Shown piece by piece: positions 36,106 to 46,921 of a DNA stretch of 64,000 nt (its first letter is position 1; each line of letters starts with the position of its first letter). The notes beneath the pieces were generated by a model. That model saw only the letters and a program-made list of their open reading frames with translations. It was not told the origin of the DNA and did not search any database. The position numbers were made by a program, and so were the translations under genes. The stretch is from assembly GCF_007753095.1 (NCBI RefSeq), contig NZ_CP036348.1, forward strand, positions 7,107,411 through 7,171,410, written 5' to 3'. The stretch comes from Rosistilla carotiformis. GTDB lineage: Bacteria; Planctomycetota; Planctomycetia; Pirellulales; Pirellulaceae.

Positions 36106-39100
36106 ATGTTGCTACGCATTCTATCGTCGATGGGTCTGTGCCTGGTTTGGCATCTTTGTTGTTTTGCCGAACAATCGCAGGTCGATTTCAATCGCGACAT
36201 TCGTCCGATCCTCTCCAACCATTGCTTTTCCTGCCACGGTCCCGATGCGGAACACCGTCAGGCGGGGCTGCGATTGGATGAAGCCGAACCGGCGCTGGCG
36301 AAACTCGACAGCGGCGATCGGGCGATCGTCCCTGGCGACGTCGACGCCAGCACCTTGGTCGCGCGGATCGCCAGCGACGACGAAGGCGATGTCATGCCGC
36401 CGGTCGACTTCCACAAACCGCTCACGGCCAAGCAGAAGCAACTGCTGACCGACTGGATCGCTCAAGGGGCTCCCTTTAGCGCCCACTGGTCGCTGCTACC
36501 GCCCGTGAAAGCAGCCCCGCCGGCGATCTCTGATCCCGCGATCCCCGTCGACGGTCCGATCGATCAGTTCATCGCCAACAAGGCCCTAGAGGCGGGACTG
36601 TCGATCAATCCGCCAGCCGATCGGCGGTCGCTGATCCGCCGCGCCACCTTCGACCTGACCGGCCTGCCGCCGACGCTGCAAGAGGTTCGCGATTTTGTCG
36701 ACGACCAGTCGCCCAACGCTTACGAAAAATTGATCGACCGATTGTTGGAGTCGAAGCGGTTCGGCGAACACCAAGCCCGCTACTGGTTGGACCTGGTCCG
36801 CTATGGCGACACGCACGGCCTGCACTTGGACAACTACCGCGAGATGTGGCCCTACCGCGATTGGGTGATCGCAGCGATCAACGACAACAAACCGCTGGAC
36901 GAATTCATCACCGAACAACTCGCCGGCGACTTGATCCCCAACGCCACGCTGCAGCAACAGATCGCCAGCGGCTTCAATCGCTTGAACGTCACGACCAGCG
37001 AAGGGGGATCGATCTACGACGAGGTCTACGTGCGGAACTGCGTCGATCGCGTCTCCGCGTTTGGCACCGTCTTCCTGGGCATGACTACCGGTTGCGCGGT
37101 CTGCCACGATCACAAGTTCGACCCGATCTCGGCTCGCGACTTCTATTCGCTGTTTGCGTATTTCAACAGCCTCGATGGCCGGGCGTTGGACGGAAACAAG
37201 AAGGATCACCCGCCGACGGTTCAAGTGCCGACGGCAGAGCACGAGAGTCAGCTGGCACAACTGCGGGAAGAACTGCAGATGCTGGACGTCGAAATGGAGG
37301 GCGACCTGACGGGGGTCGACGAATCGCAGCAACGCTGGGAACAGCGACTGAGCGGCGGTCAAGCGATCAACTGGGTGCCGTTGATCCCCGATAAAGTGAC
37401 AACCGACAGCGAATTGAAGCTGGAGCAATTGGAAGATGGTTCGGTCAAAGCGACCGGCACACCGGCGGCGACCGACACGTTGGTGATCGAAGCTGCCGTG
37501 CCGGCCGGCGACAACTGGCAACTGCTGCAATTGGAAGTCCTGGCCGACGAGAACAAGCCGGGCGGAATCAGCAGCAATGGCAACGCGGTCCTGACGGAGA
37601 TGGAGGTCGAGATCGCATCGCCGATGTCGGGCAATCGCTGGTTGCCAGTGAAGTTGATCTATGGCGAAGCCGACTACGAACAGCCCGATGGCAAGTTTGC
37701 GATCGGATATGCGTTCGATGGCAAACAGGACAAAGACGCCGGCTGGGCGATCGGCGGCCATTTGAATCCCGGCACGCGATCGGCGTGGTTTGTCGCGTCG
37801 AGCTTCCTGTCCGACGGTGCCGATTCGCGGTTGCGAATCAAGCTGCACTTCAAATCGCAATGGGCGGGACATCAATTCGGCCAGGTCCGTCTGAGCGTCA
37901 GCGATGCCGTTCCGCAACCGGCTGCCGACCAGCAATTGGTCCTCGGCGACTGGGATCAAACGGGACCGTTCCCGGTGGAATACGCTACCGCGGGCTACTT
38001 CCGAACATTTGCCTCCGAGGGCCGAGAATTTAAAGCCGATGAAAAGTTCGGTAATCACGAACTGCCTTGGACCAAACAACCGACTTACGCCAATGCCGCG
38101 GCGCACGACCTGCCGACCGTTGGCGATGAGCCCTCGGTCGTCCTGTTGCATCGCACGATCGAGGCCAAGACGCCTCAAAAGGTGACGCTGCTCTTAGGCA
38201 CTCAAGATGGGTTCGTTTTGTATGTCAATCAGAAGAAGCAAGGCGAGGTAAGGCAGCAGCGCGACTTTGCGTCGCTGCGAGACGAATACGAAGTCGACCT
38301 GAAGAAGGGCGTGAATCACATCGATCTTAAGGTCGTCAGCCACGGTGGGCGACCGAGCCGGTTTGCGTTTGCCGTCCGATCCCCCTCGGCTCCGGTCCCC
38401 GCATCGATTGTGGAGATTGCCAAACTGGATGCCGCCGCGCGAACCGCCGACCAAGCCGATGCGATCCGCGCCTACTATCGCCGCGTCGCCAGCATCGATC
38501 CCGATTGGCTGGTTTTGCGAGCTCAAAAAGATGGCATCCTGAATCAGATCGATGCCGTTGAAAAGTCGTTCCCGACGACGTTGGTTTGGAAGGAACTCAC
38601 GGAGCCGCGGCCCGCCCATATCCTGCTGCGTGGCGAATACGACCAAAAGGGAGAAGAGGTGCCGCGAGCGGTTCCGGCCGCGCTGCCACCGCTGCCCGAA
38701 GGCGTTCCAAATGATCGCATGGGCCTCGCGAAATGGCTGACCGATCCCAGCCATCCCCTGACAGCCCGCGTTGCGGTGAACCGTTACTGGCAGCAGTTGT
38801 TTGGAACGGGCATCGTCAAGACGAGCGAAGATTTTGGAGCTCAAGGCGAACCGCCGAGCCATCCGCAACTGCTCGATTGGCTGGCGATCGATTTCCGTGA
38901 TTCGGGCTGGGACGTGAAGCGGATGATCAAACAGATCATGATGTCGCAGACCTACCGCCGCGACCAACACGTATCGCCCAAGCAACGTGAGATCGATCCG
39001 AGCAATCGACTGCTGGCCCGCGGAGCACGCTTCCGTTTGGATGCGGAGATGTTGCGCGACCAAGCGTTGATGGCCAGCGGCCTGCTGGTCGAGAAACAAG

Positions 39101-39660
39101 GTGGCCCGAGCGTCAAGCCGCCGCAACCCGAAGGACTTTGGGAAGCGGTTGGATATTCGGGTTCGGACACCGTCAATTTCAAACCCGACACAGGTGAGAA
39201 GATCTACCGCCGCAGCCTCTACACGTTCTGGAAACGGACAAGCGCCCCGCCGACGATGACGATGCTGGACGCTCCGAGCCGCGAATCGTGCACGGCACGG
39301 CGGGAGCGAACCAACACGCCGCTGCAAGCGTTGATGATGCTGAACGAATTGCAGTTCGTCGAATGCTCGCGAAACCTCGGCCAACGTGTGATCGCCGAAG
39401 GAGGCAGCGACGACGCCCAAAAGATCGCTTGGGCTTTTGAAACGCTGACCTCGCGCGTTCCTTCGGAAACCGAAACGGCTGAACTGATGGGCCTGTTAAA
39501 CGACGCCCGCGCCGCGTTTGGCAAAGACCCCGAAAATGCAAACCGCTTGATCAAGCTGGGGCAATCGCCCACGCCCGATTCGATCGATCCGATCGAACTT
39601 GCAGCTTGGACCGCCGTGGCGAGCACGTTAATCAACCTGGATGAAGTGGTGACAAAATGA
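36106..39660 (+). CDS. PSD1 planctomycete cytochrome c protein (DUF1549/DUF1553), long form
   Basis: 1184-residue exported protein. Signal peptide about 1-25. Haem c motif CFSCH (C40, C43, H44) in the planctomycete cytochrome C domain, then DUF1549 (about 145-355) with [20 protein letters not shown] and [11 protein letters not shown], and the conserved [13 protein letters not shown], a second CxxCH. The centre (about 430-780) is two beta-rich carbohydrate-binding-like segments, absent from the shorter paralogue at 41793. DUF1553 (about 870-1150) follows with [18 protein letters not shown] and [14 protein letters not shown]. The family is abundant in planctomycetes and its reaction is not established; a secreted oxidoreductase acting on sugars is a common guess. 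Start at the ATG 36106; TTG at 36094 possible. Stop overlaps the DUF1501 start (ATGA). Confidence 0.88.
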   Translation: MLLRILSSMGLCLVWHLCCFAEQSQVDFNRDIRPILSNHCFSCHGPDAEHRQAGLRLDEAEPALAKLDSGDRAIVPGDVDASTLVARIASDDEGDVMPPVDFHKPLTAKQKQLLTDWIAQGAPFSAHWSLLPPVKAAPPAISDPAIPVDGPIDQFIANKALEAGLSINPPADRRSLIRRATFDLTGLPPTLQEVRDFVDDQSPNAYEKLIDRLLESKRFGEHQARYWLDLVRYGDTHGLHLDNYREMWPYRDWVIAAINDNKPLDEFITEQLAGDLIPNATLQQQIASGFNRLNVTTSEGGSIYDEVYVRNCVDRVSAFGTVFLGMTTGCAVCHDHKFDPISARDFYSLFAYFNSLDGRALDGNKKDHPPTVQVPTAEHESQLAQLREELQMLDVEMEGDLTGVDESQQRWEQRLSGGQAINWVPLIPDKVTTDSELKLEQLEDGSVKATGTPAATDTLVIEAAVPAGDNWQLLQLEVLADENKPGGISSNGNAVLTEMEVEIASPMSGNRWLPVKLIYGEADYEQPDGKFAIGYAFDGKQDKDAGWAIGGHLNPGTRSAWFVASSFLSDGADSRLRIKLHFKSQWAGHQFGQVRLSVSDAVPQPAADQQLVLGDWDQTGPFPVEYATAGYFRTFASEGREFKADEKFGNHELPWTKQPTYANAAAHDLPTVGDEPSVVLLHRTIEAKTPQKVTLLLGTQDGFVLYVNQKKQGEVRQQRDFASLRDEYEVDLKKGVNHIDLKVVSHGGRPSRFAFAVRSPSAPVPASIVEIAKLDAAARTADQADAIRAYYRRVASIDPDWLVLRAQKDGILNQIDAVEKSFPTTLVWKELTEPRPAHILLRGEYDQKGEEVPRAVPAALPPLPEGVPNDRMGLAKWLTDPSHPLTARVAVNRYWQQLFGTGIVKTSEDFGAQGEPPSHPQLLDWLAIDFRDSGWDVKRMIKQIMMSQTYRRDQHVSPKQREIDPSNRLLARGARFRLDAEMLRDQALMASGLLVEKQGGPSVKPPQPEGLWEAVGYSGSDTVNFKPDTGEKIYRRSLYTFWKRTSAPPTMTMLDAPSRESCTARRERTNTPLQALMMLNELQFVECSRNLGQRVIAEGGSDDAQKIAWAFETLTSRVPSETETAELMGLLNDARAAFGKDPENANRLIKLGQSPTPDSIDPIELAAWTAVASTLINLDEVVTK

Positions 39661-41132
39661 CCATCGATGCATTTGACCAATACAAACGATTACTCACGCG
39701 TCGCCACTTCTTTCGCAATGCCTCGCTGGGCCTCGGGACCGCCGCGCTAGCGTCGATGCCCGGCAGCCCGCTGCACGCCGCCACCGCGGATGCTCAGCTC
39801 CAAGGCACGCCGGGACTGGCAAACCTGCCGCATCACCAACCGAAAGCCAAACGGGCGATCTATCTGTTCATGTCAGGCGCGCCGAGCCAGATGGACATGT
39901 GGGACTACAAGCCGAAGATGGCGGACTGGTTCGATAAAGACCTCCCCGAAACGATCCGCCAAGGCCAGCGTTTGACGACGATGACCAGCGGTCAATCGCG
40001 GTTCCCGATCGCTCCTTCGATCTACAAGTTCGCTCAGCATGGCAAGGCGGGGACGTGGGCCAGTGAATTGGTCCCGCACATGGCCAAGAAGGTCGACGAA
40101 ATTTCGATGATCCGGTCGATGTGGACCGAAGCGATCAACCACGATCCGGCGATCACCTACATCTGCACCGGCGACCAATTGCCGGGCAAACCGAGCCTCG
40201 GATCATGGCTCAGTTACGGGCTAGGGAACGAAAACGAAAACCTGCCGTCGTTCCTAGTCATGACAGCTTCATGGTCCGGCCGCCAACAAGCCCAAGCCCT
40301 CTACAACCGACTGTGGGGGAGCGGCTTTTTGCCAAGCAAATTCCAAGGCGTATCGCTCCGCAGCGCCGGCGACCCGGTGCTGTACCTGTCGAATCCCAGC
40401 GGCTTGGATGCGGGCGTCCGCCGCCGGATGCTCGACAGCCTCTCGCGGCTGAACCAACAGACCTACGAAGCGATCGGCGATCCGGAGACCAACGCCCGGA
40501 TCGCTCAGTACGAGATGGCGTTTCGGATGCAGACGTCGATCCCTGAACTGGCCGATCTGAGCGACGAACCGCAACACGTCTTGGACCTGTACGGCCCCGA
40601 TGTCATGCGACCGGGAACCTATGCCAACTGCTGCATCCTGGCGCGGCGAATGGCCGAGCGCGGCGTGCGGTTCACGCAGATCTTCCATCGCGGCTGGGAT
40701 CAGCACGGCAACCTGCCGGGCGACCTGCCGAAACAATGCAAGGACACCGACCAACCCAACGCAGGGCTGCTGACCGACCTGAAGCAGCGCGGCCTGCTGG
40801 ACGACACGCTTGTCGTCTGGGGTGGCGAATTTGGACGCACGATCTACTGCCAGGGCAAGCTGACGAAGAAGACCTACGGCCGCGATCACCATCCCAAGTG
40901 CTTCACCGTCTGGATGGCCGGAGCGGGCATCAAGCAAGGCGTCGTCCACGGCGAGACGGACGAGTTCAGTTACAACGTGACAGCCGATCCGGTTCACATC
41001 CGCGATCTCAACGCCACGATCCTGAACCAATTGGGAATCGACCACAGCCGATTCACCTACCCGTTCCAAGGCCTCGACCAACGCCTCACCGGCGTCACCG
41101 AAGCCAAGGTGATCCGTCCGATCCTGGCTTAA
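39657..41132 (+). CDS. DUF1501 protein, Tat-exported partner of PSD1
   Basis: 491 residues. A twin-arginine signal ([19 protein letters not shown]) sends the folded protein across the membrane. The body is DUF1501, which I believe belongs to the alkaline-phosphatase-like fold; recognised stretches are [36 protein letters not shown], and [31 protein letters not shown]. The Asp/His positions in these motifs suit a metal site but the reaction is unknown. Its ATG overlaps the PSD1 stop, so translation is coupled and the two proteins likely work together. Confidence 0.9.
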   Translation: MTIDAFDQYKRLLTRRHFFRNASLGLGTAALASMPGSPLHAATADAQLQGTPGLANLPHHQPKAKRAIYLFMSGAPSQMDMWDYKPKMADWFDKDLPETIRQGQRLTTMTSGQSRFPIAPSIYKFAQHGKAGTWASELVPHMAKKVDEISMIRSMWTEAINHDPAITYICTGDQLPGKPSLGSWLSYGLGNENENLPSFLVMTASWSGRQQAQALYNRLWGSGFLPSKFQGVSLRSAGDPVLYLSNPSGLDAGVRRRMLDSLSRLNQQTYEAIGDPETNARIAQYEMAFRMQTSIPELADLSDEPQHVLDLYGPDVMRPGTYANCCILARRMAERGVRFTQIFHRGWDQHGNLPGDLPKQCKDTDQPNAGLLTDLKQRGLLDDTLVVWGGEFGRTIYCQGKLTKKTYGRDHHPKCFTVWMAGAGIKQGVVHGETDEFSYNVTADPVHIRDLNATILNQLGIDHSRFTYPFQGLDQRLTGVTEAKVIRPILA

Positions 41133-41265
41133 AACAAGCCACAGGTCGGCACATCGCCCCTCGGTGTCAAGTTGTTTCAAGCCGCAGTGGCGGCGATCGC
41201 ATAAAGACTGCGGCGCGAGCCGCAGGATCACGGACCGCGATCGATGAAGCGAATTGATAGTTCCC
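41133..41265. other. Intergenic spacer before the inverted-repeat elements
   Basis: Short spacer after the first PSD1-DUF1501 module. No gene or terminator recognised. Together with the two elements that follow and the leader to 41792 it makes a 660-base non-coding gap. Confidence 0.4.
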
Positions 41266-41411
41266 GTTTGTTCTCACAGAGGCGCCAAGGCACGAAGGTC
41301 AGGGTATCGTCGCGTGGCCAACGATCGACGCGACTCCACGTTGAAACCACAAAAGCCCGGCGTCGCTAAGCTCCGTGCCTCGGTGTCTCCGTGAGAAAAC
41401 CTGCTTTCTTG
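41266..41411. repeat. Inverted-repeat (MITE-like) element, copy A
   Basis: About 146 bases ending in inverted repeats: CACAGAGGCGCCAAGGCACG at 41275 pairs with CTCCGTGCCTCGGTGTCTCC at 41371-41390. An inner inverted repeat GTCGCGT/ACGCGAC lies in the middle. Nearly identical to copy B 173 bases downstream. No coding capacity. The motif family is widespread in planctomycete intergenic DNA as far as I know. Confidence 0.8.
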
Positions 41412-41438
41412 GCACCCCGGCAGTAGCCATCGTCTCTC

Positions 41439-41584
41439 GTTTGTTCGCACAGAGGCGCCAAGGCACGGAGGTCAGGGTATCGTCGCGTGGCCAACGATCG
41501 ACGCGACTCCACGTTGCCCACCCAAAAGCCCGGCGTCGCTCGACTCCGTGCCTTGGTGCCTCCGTGAGAAAACTTGCTTTCTTA
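41439..41584. repeat. Inverted-repeat (MITE-like) element, copy B
   Basis: Second copy, same orientation; terminal arms at 41448-41470 and 41544-41566 match each other at 21 of 23 positions. Differences from copy A cluster near CCACGTTG and at a few stem positions. Confidence 0.8.
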
Positions 41585-41792
41585 GCAGATTGGCAGCATC
41601 AGACTCGCCGGTTCGCGATCGCGCAGCGAGGCGCAACGGAACCGGACGCTAGCGTTTGCTGGCTGATATCTCCTAGTTGAAACAGTGATCTGCCCTGGGG
41701 TTGTTTCGCGAAAAGTGTTTAATCTCACGCCTGAATCGTGTAGCATACGTTCCTCCCGCCTGCGTTTTCGCCCTCCAACCGCGATCCTGAAA
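41585..41792. other. Leader region of second PSD1 gene
   Basis: The coding frame is open upstream to 41685 but the residues there are Arg/Ser-rich and unlike a protein N terminus. This is probably promoter and untranslated leader. Confidence 0.4.
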
Positions 41793-44681
41793 ATGCGTCT
41801 CCTACCTACCTTTGCGCTGCTCGCTGCCGTTTCGATCCTCTCCAGCGGGGCAATTGCTGCCGATCCGCTGACTTTCGAAAAGGATGTTCGTCCGATCCTG
41901 AAGGCGCACTGCTTTCATTGCCATGGCGAAAGTGGCGTCGTCGAGGGATCGCTCGATGTCCGACTGAAACGTTGGATTCTGTCTGGCGGTGATTCGGGCG
42001 AAGCGATCGTCCCGGGCAATGATAGCGAATCGCTGCTGCTTGAACGGGTGGAGTCGGGGGACATGCCGCCGGGCGAAAAGAATCTGTCCGCCGAGGATAT
42101 CGCTTCGATTCGCCAGTGGATCCTCGACGGTGCCAAGACCGCGCGAGAAGAACCGCTGACGCTCGACGATGGCGACTACATCACCGAGGAGGAACGCAGC
42201 TTTTGGGCCTTCCAACCGATCGCGTCCCCTGAGCCGCCCGTTGTCAAAGAGAACGTCAGCGACAATCCAATCGACGCGTTCGTCCTCGATCGGCTGCATC
42301 GCGAAGGGCTCGCCTTTTCGGCCGCCGCCGATCGACACACTCTAATCCGCCGAGCAACGTTCGATCTGTGGGGACTGCCCCCCGAGCCGGAGATGGTCGA
42401 CGAATTCGTTAACGATCCGAGCCCCCACGCCTACGCGGCGTTGATCGATCTCTTGCTCGCCTCGCCCCGCTACGGTGAGCGATGGGGCCGGCATTGGCTG
42501 GACGTCGCCGGCTACGCCGATTCCGATGGCTACACAAATCAAGATACCGAACGCGAGTTCGCCTACTTCTACCGCGACTACGTCATCGACAGCTTTAACG
42601 ATGACAAACCGTTGGACCAATTTATCTGCGAGCAATTGGCCGGAGACGAGATGGCGACGGGGAAGGACGCTTCGCAGCTAACGCCCCAGCGGATCGCTCA
42701 ACTCACCGCCACCGGCTTTCTTCGCATGGCTCCCGACGGCACTGCATCGGGAGGCATCGATCGCGCCCTGGCAGCCAACGAAACGATTTCCGACACGATC
42801 GAGATCGTATCGACATCGCTGTTGGGGCTGACGGTTGGATGCGCGAAGTGTCACGACCATCGGTACGATCCGATCAGCCAAGCCGATTACTTCCGGTTCC
42901 GCGCGATTTTCGAACCGGCACTCGATCCAAAGAAATGGAAAGCCCCCCAGCAACGCCGCATGTCGTTGTATACCGAAGAAGATCGACTGGTCCGCAAGGA
43001 GATCGAACAGAAAGCCAAACAAGCCACTGAAAACCGCACAAAACGCCAGCAAGAACATCTCGACAGGACACTCTACGAAGAACTATTAGTGGTCCCCGCC
43101 GACCGTCGCGAAGCGCTCGAGACCGCTTTCAAGACAGAGAAGTCGAAGCGGAGCCCCGAACAGGTTGCCCTGCTAGAGGAGTTCCCGAACGTCGGCAACA
43201 TTTCGCCCGGTTCGCTCTACCTTTACGCACAACAGCGTGCGCGACGGGCTTCGGATATCGAAAGAGCCGCCGATGCGTTGGAGCAGGAATTGATCGAACA
43301 GGCTCGCAGCGAGCAGCTCGCCGAGGTTCCAGCCAAGCAGCGCGAAGCCATTGCAACGCTGGTATCGATTCCGGCCGATACTTGGACGAGCGAGCAGAAA
43401 CAACTGGCGGCGGAGTTCCCTGGACCGCTGGTCGACGCATCCTCGCTGGAAACGTTTTCACCCGACGGCTTTGCCGAGCTCCAACGCTATCGCGAAGCGG
43501 CGCAGATCTGCCGCAAAATCAATGCGCAAACGGACCTCGCCAATATGCAGGACGAGATCAATGCGATTCGCGCCACCGCCCCGAAAGAGAAGTTCATCCG
43601 TGTCTTAACCGAACCGGCGAACCACGTGCCGCCAACGCATCTGTTCATCCGCGGCGACCACGAACAGCCCGGCCAGGAACTGGGACCCAGCGAGCTGACC
43701 GTCCTGAAAGGCAGCGATCCCACGGAGATCGAGGCGAACGACCCCGATCGCCCCACGACCGGGCGACGACTCGCCTACGCCCGCCAACTGACCAACGGCA
43801 AACATCCGCTGCTGGCGCGCGTTCTGATCAATCGCGTCTGGCTAAATCACTTCGGTCGTGGGATCGTCGATTCGCCGGGAGACTTCGGTTTCCTGGGCTC
43901 CGAGCCGACGCATCCCGAACTGCTCGACTGGCTCGCAACCGACCTGATGCGTGGCGGTTGGAACCTGAAACGCATGCATCGGATGATCATGCTGTCGCAA
44001 ACGTACCAGCAGGTTTCCACGCGAACCGAGCAGCTGGATCGCGTCGATCCCGACAATCGGCTGTATGCACGGATGACGGTCCGACGACTGGAATCCGAAG
44101 CGATCCGCGACGCGATGCTCGTCGCAAACGGTACGATCACGAATCGCTTGCACGGCCCGCCGGTCCCGGTAAAAGAAGACGCTGTGGGGCAAGTCGTATT
44201 GGGCAAGGAGATGCTCGACGGAGAACGCAAACCGACGGGCAAATCGCAGCTCGGCGAAGAGGCCAGCCGCCGCAGCGTCTACGTCCAAGTTCGCCGCAGC
44301 CGACCGCTGGGCGTCCTGGAAACATTCGACTTGGCCACCGTCGCCCCTAACTGCACCATCCGCAATTACTCGAACGTCGCCACGCAAGCGTTGCTGCTGA
44401 TGAACAGTTCGTTTGTCATCGATCAAGCGGACCAGCTGGCAGCTCAGGCGATCCGAGCCGAGAGCGAAGTTCCGCAACAGATCTCCAACGCTTGGCAGCG
44501 GTGCTTCAATCGAGAGATCGAAAATGGCGTACTGACCGAACTGACCGACTTCGTCGCGCGACAAACCTCCGCATTTAAGTCGCGTGACGCCAAACTATCC
44601 GCCGAAGCAGCTCACCGACTGGCACTGGCCAGCGCCTGCCAAGCGATGTTCAGCTCCAACGAATTCCTCTACGTGGATTAA
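41793..44681 (+). CDS. PSD1 planctomycete cytochrome c protein (DUF1549/DUF1553), short form with coiled-coil insert
   Basis: 962 residues. Signal peptide MRLLPTFALLAAVSILSSGAIA, haem c motif CFHCH (C40, C43, H44) in the cytochrome domain with SLDVRLKRWIL, DUF1549 with [14 protein letters not shown] and WLDVAGYADSDGY, then the conserved GCAKCHDHRYDPI. Instead of the beta-rich centre of the first paralogue there is a highly charged helical insert (about 390-590, KEIEQKAKQATENRTKRQQ and EQELIEQARSEQLAEVPAK). DUF1553 closes the protein (VLINRVWLNHFGRGIVDSPGDFG, RNYSNVATQALLLMNSSFV). The ATG at 41793 is chosen for the signal peptide. DUF1501 gene follows 91 bases downstream. Confidence 0.88.
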   Translation: MRLLPTFALLAAVSILSSGAIAADPLTFEKDVRPILKAHCFHCHGESGVVEGSLDVRLKRWILSGGDSGEAIVPGNDSESLLLERVESGDMPPGEKNLSAEDIASIRQWILDGAKTAREEPLTLDDGDYITEEERSFWAFQPIASPEPPVVKENVSDNPIDAFVLDRLHREGLAFSAAADRHTLIRRATFDLWGLPPEPEMVDEFVNDPSPHAYAALIDLLLASPRYGERWGRHWLDVAGYADSDGYTNQDTEREFAYFYRDYVIDSFNDDKPLDQFICEQLAGDEMATGKDASQLTPQRIAQLTATGFLRMAPDGTASGGIDRALAANETISDTIEIVSTSLLGLTVGCAKCHDHRYDPISQADYFRFRAIFEPALDPKKWKAPQQRRMSLYTEEDRLVRKEIEQKAKQATENRTKRQQEHLDRTLYEELLVVPADRREALETAFKTEKSKRSPEQVALLEEFPNVGNISPGSLYLYAQQRARRASDIERAADALEQELIEQARSEQLAEVPAKQREAIATLVSIPADTWTSEQKQLAAEFPGPLVDASSLETFSPDGFAELQRYREAAQICRKINAQTDLANMQDEINAIRATAPKEKFIRVLTEPANHVPPTHLFIRGDHEQPGQELGPSELTVLKGSDPTEIEANDPDRPTTGRRLAYARQLTNGKHPLLARVLINRVWLNHFGRGIVDSPGDFGFLGSEPTHPELLDWLATDLMRGGWNLKRMHRMIMLSQTYQQVSTRTEQLDRVDPDNRLYARMTVRRLESEAIRDAMLVANGTITNRLHGPPVPVKEDAVGQVVLGKEMLDGERKPTGKSQLGEEASRRSVYVQVRRSRPLGVLETFDLATVAPNCTIRNYSNVATQALLLMNSSFVIDQADQLAAQAIRAESEVPQQISNAWQRCFNREIENGVLTELTDFVARQTSAFKSRDAKLSAEAAHRLALASACQAMFSSNEFLYVD

Positions 44682-44772
44682 CGGCGACCGCAGCTTCCCC
44701 CGCTGATACTAACGTCGGCGACAGCCCCCTCCCCTCCCAAAAAATCCCCGCCTGCGAAACGACGGAAAACCG

Positions 44773-46212
44773 ATGACAAACAACAATTCCGACATCCAAT
44801 CTTCGCGCCGACACTTCCTCGCCTCTTCGGCGATGCGGGGCGGGCCGCTGGCGTTGGCTTGCTTGATGGCTCAAAAAGCCAGTGCCGAACCGAAGAAGCC
44901 GAACTTGGGGACCGAAGGCTTTGACTTGAAGCCGAAGCAACCACCGCTGAAGCCGCGGGCGACCGCCATGATTTCGATGTTCATGCAAGGCGGCCCCAGC
45001 CAGATGGACCTGTTGGATCCGAAGCCGATATTAAACGAACTGCATATGCAGAAGTTTCCCGGCAAGATCAAATACGACAACGCGGCCCAAGCGAGTTCGA
45101 AGGTTTTCGGATCGCCTTGGAAATTCAAGAAGTACGGCGAACATGGGACCGACGTTTCCGAACTGCTTCCCGAATTCTCGACGATCGTCGATGATGCGTT
45201 GGTGATTCGATCGATGCACACCGGCGTGAACAACCACGGCCAATCGATCTACGCGATGAACGGCGGTCGCCCGTTGGCGGGACGTCCGGCGCTGGGCAGC
45301 TGGCTGACGTATGCGTTGGGAACCCAAAGCGAAAGCTTGCCCGCCTACATCGCGATGACCGACCCCAAGGGATTGCCGGTCGCAGGCGTCTTGAATTGGT
45401 CCAACGGTTGGTTGCCGTCGCTGTTTCAAGGAACCGTCATCCGGCCGGTGAAGCCGCGGATTTTGAACCTGCAGCCGCCGCCCCATCTCGACGGCGAGAT
45501 TCAATCCAATTACCTCGACCTGCTGCAATCGTTGAACCGACGCCATGCGGAACAGCGGACGGGCGAACACGAATTGCAGGCGCGGATCGCCAATTTTGAA
45601 CTCGCCGAACGGATGCAGTTTTCGGCGGACGAAGCGACCGACTTGAGCCGCGAATCGAAGGCAACCCACGCGATGTATGGGCTGGATCAAGAGGAGACGC
45701 GAGAGTTTGGCGAACGCTGTCTGATCGCGCGACGACTCGTCGAACGGGGCGTGCGGTTCGTGCAACTGTTCACCAAAAACCAATACTGGGACCACCATGG
45801 CGGCATCGTCAAAGCGTTGCCAGCATCGTGCAAGAAGATCGACAAACCGGCCGCTGCGCTCGTCAAAGACCTCAAGCAACGAGGATTACTCGACAGCACC
45901 GTCGTCCACTGGGGCGGCGAGATGGGCCGGCTACCGGTGATCCAAAACGAAGCGAATATCGGCCGCGACCACAACACCTACGGGTTCACGATGTGGGTCG
46001 CCGGTGGCGGCTTCCGATCGGGCATGCATGGCGCGACCGACGAATTCGGCCACCACGCGGTGGAAGACCAAGTCAACCATTTCGACTACCACGCCACCCT
46101 GCTGCACCTGTTTGGACTCGAAGCCGAAAATCTGACCTACGAACAGAACGGACGCGAGCAATCGTTGATCGACGGCCAACCGGCGAAGGTGATCGAGAAG
46201 CTGTTGGCTTGA
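44773..46212 (+). CDS. DUF1501 protein, second copy
   Basis: 479 residues, paralogue of the protein at 39657. Twin-arginine signal SSRRHFLASSAMRGGPLALA. DUF1501 motifs ISMFMQGGPSQMDLLDPKP, VIRSMHTGVNNHGQS, NQYWDHHGG, VVHWGGEMGRLP, GRDHNTYGFTMWVAGGG. Follows the short PSD1 gene by 91 bases, so the module order PSD1 then DUF1501 is the same as the preceding pair. Reaction unknown. Confidence 0.9.
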   Translation: MTNNNSDIQSSRRHFLASSAMRGGPLALACLMAQKASAEPKKPNLGTEGFDLKPKQPPLKPRATAMISMFMQGGPSQMDLLDPKPILNELHMQKFPGKIKYDNAAQASSKVFGSPWKFKKYGEHGTDVSELLPEFSTIVDDALVIRSMHTGVNNHGQSIYAMNGGRPLAGRPALGSWLTYALGTQSESLPAYIAMTDPKGLPVAGVLNWSNGWLPSLFQGTVIRPVKPRILNLQPPPHLDGEIQSNYLDLLQSLNRRHAEQRTGEHELQARIANFELAERMQFSADEATDLSRESKATHAMYGLDQEETREFGERCLIARRLVERGVRFVQLFTKNQYWDHHGGIVKALPASCKKIDKPAAALVKDLKQRGLLDSTVVHWGGEMGRLPVIQNEANIGRDHNTYGFTMWVAGGGFRSGMHGATDEFGHHAVEDQVNHFDYHATLLHLFGLEAENLTYEQNGREQSLIDGQPAKVIEKLLA

Positions 46213-46275
46213 TCGATTGCGATGCCCGACGACTAGCGATTCCACCGCAGCACCGCTCCATACCACCGCGTCTCG

Positions 46276-46539
46276 CTAACCGGCTGGCTGGATATCAGCT
46301 GGCGATAGGGACCTCAGCGCTTCGGGAGCCAAATCGACTCCACATGGCCAACAGACTGTTTTTGTCACCGGATCGATCGTTGCGGATGCAAACACATCGG
46401 GATCGTGAAGCGGCAGGAAGGCAGGGCCGTTCAACAGCGGTCGCAAGTCGACCACACGCGAATCGCCATCGGAAAATTTAAGTTCGAGATGAAACGGACA
46501 AGGCACGTTCATCCCGACAACATGCAGCAAATCAGCCAT
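46276..46539 (-). CDS. DUF2442 protein
   Basis: 87 residues with the DUF2442 pattern: HVVGMNVPCPFHLELKFSDGD, VVDLRPLL, FASATIDPVTKTVCWPCGVDLAPEAL. Family members are small, usually encoded next to DUF4160, and have been proposed as partner or antitoxin-like proteins without proof. I chose the ATG at 46539; a TTG at 46545 overlaps the stop of the upstream DUF4160 gene as TTGA and would give translational coupling. Confidence 0.85.
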   Translation of the reverse strand: MADLLHVVGMNVPCPFHLELKFSDGDSRVVDLRPLLNGPAFLPLHDPDVFASATIDPVTKTVCWPCGVDLAPEALRSLSPADIQPAG

Positions 46540-46541
46540 CG

Positions 46542-46802
46542 TCAATCCAGTGGTGCAATCGGAATCAGAGTTTCGCCATCGGTAGCTCGACGCCAGTCAT
46601 CGAGCAGTTCATCGCGGTGGATTGCAATCCATTCTACGAGAAGCTTAAGTGCCCGGCGAGGCAAATCGCCAGCAAGCACCTCTCCTGATTCAATTGCAAT
46701 CGCCGCCTCATGCGAACCGTAGATCGCATGGAAGTGCGGCGGATTGTGATCCGCGAAGTACATGTACACGGCAATGCCGTAGAATTCAGACAGGCGTGGC
46801 AT
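46542..46802 (-). CDS. DUF4160 protein
   Basis: 86 residues with the DUF4160 signature: MPRLSEFYGIAVYMYFADHNPPHFHA, followed by a helix with WRRATDG near the end. The HNPPHFH cluster is the family hallmark and could be a metal or nucleic-acid site. Start at 46802 fits the family; an upstream in-frame ATG at 46832 is less likely. First gene of a two-gene operon with DUF2442. Such pairs are scattered across many bacteria as mobile-looking cassettes; toxin-antitoxin behaviour is not established. Confidence 0.85.
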   Translation of the reverse strand: MPRLSEFYGIAVYMYFADHNPPHFHAIYGSHEAAIAIESGEVLAGDLPRRALKLLVEWIAIHRDELLDDWRRATDGETLIPIAPLD

Positions 46803-46921
46803 TCCTTTACGATACCACAATCGGCTCAACAAAGTTAACTCGCGAGCGCACCGCTGAAACAGTCCACGTCCACTATTAGCTTCGCAAGATTCCTAGCAGC
46901 AGACGACCACAACAAATTGCA

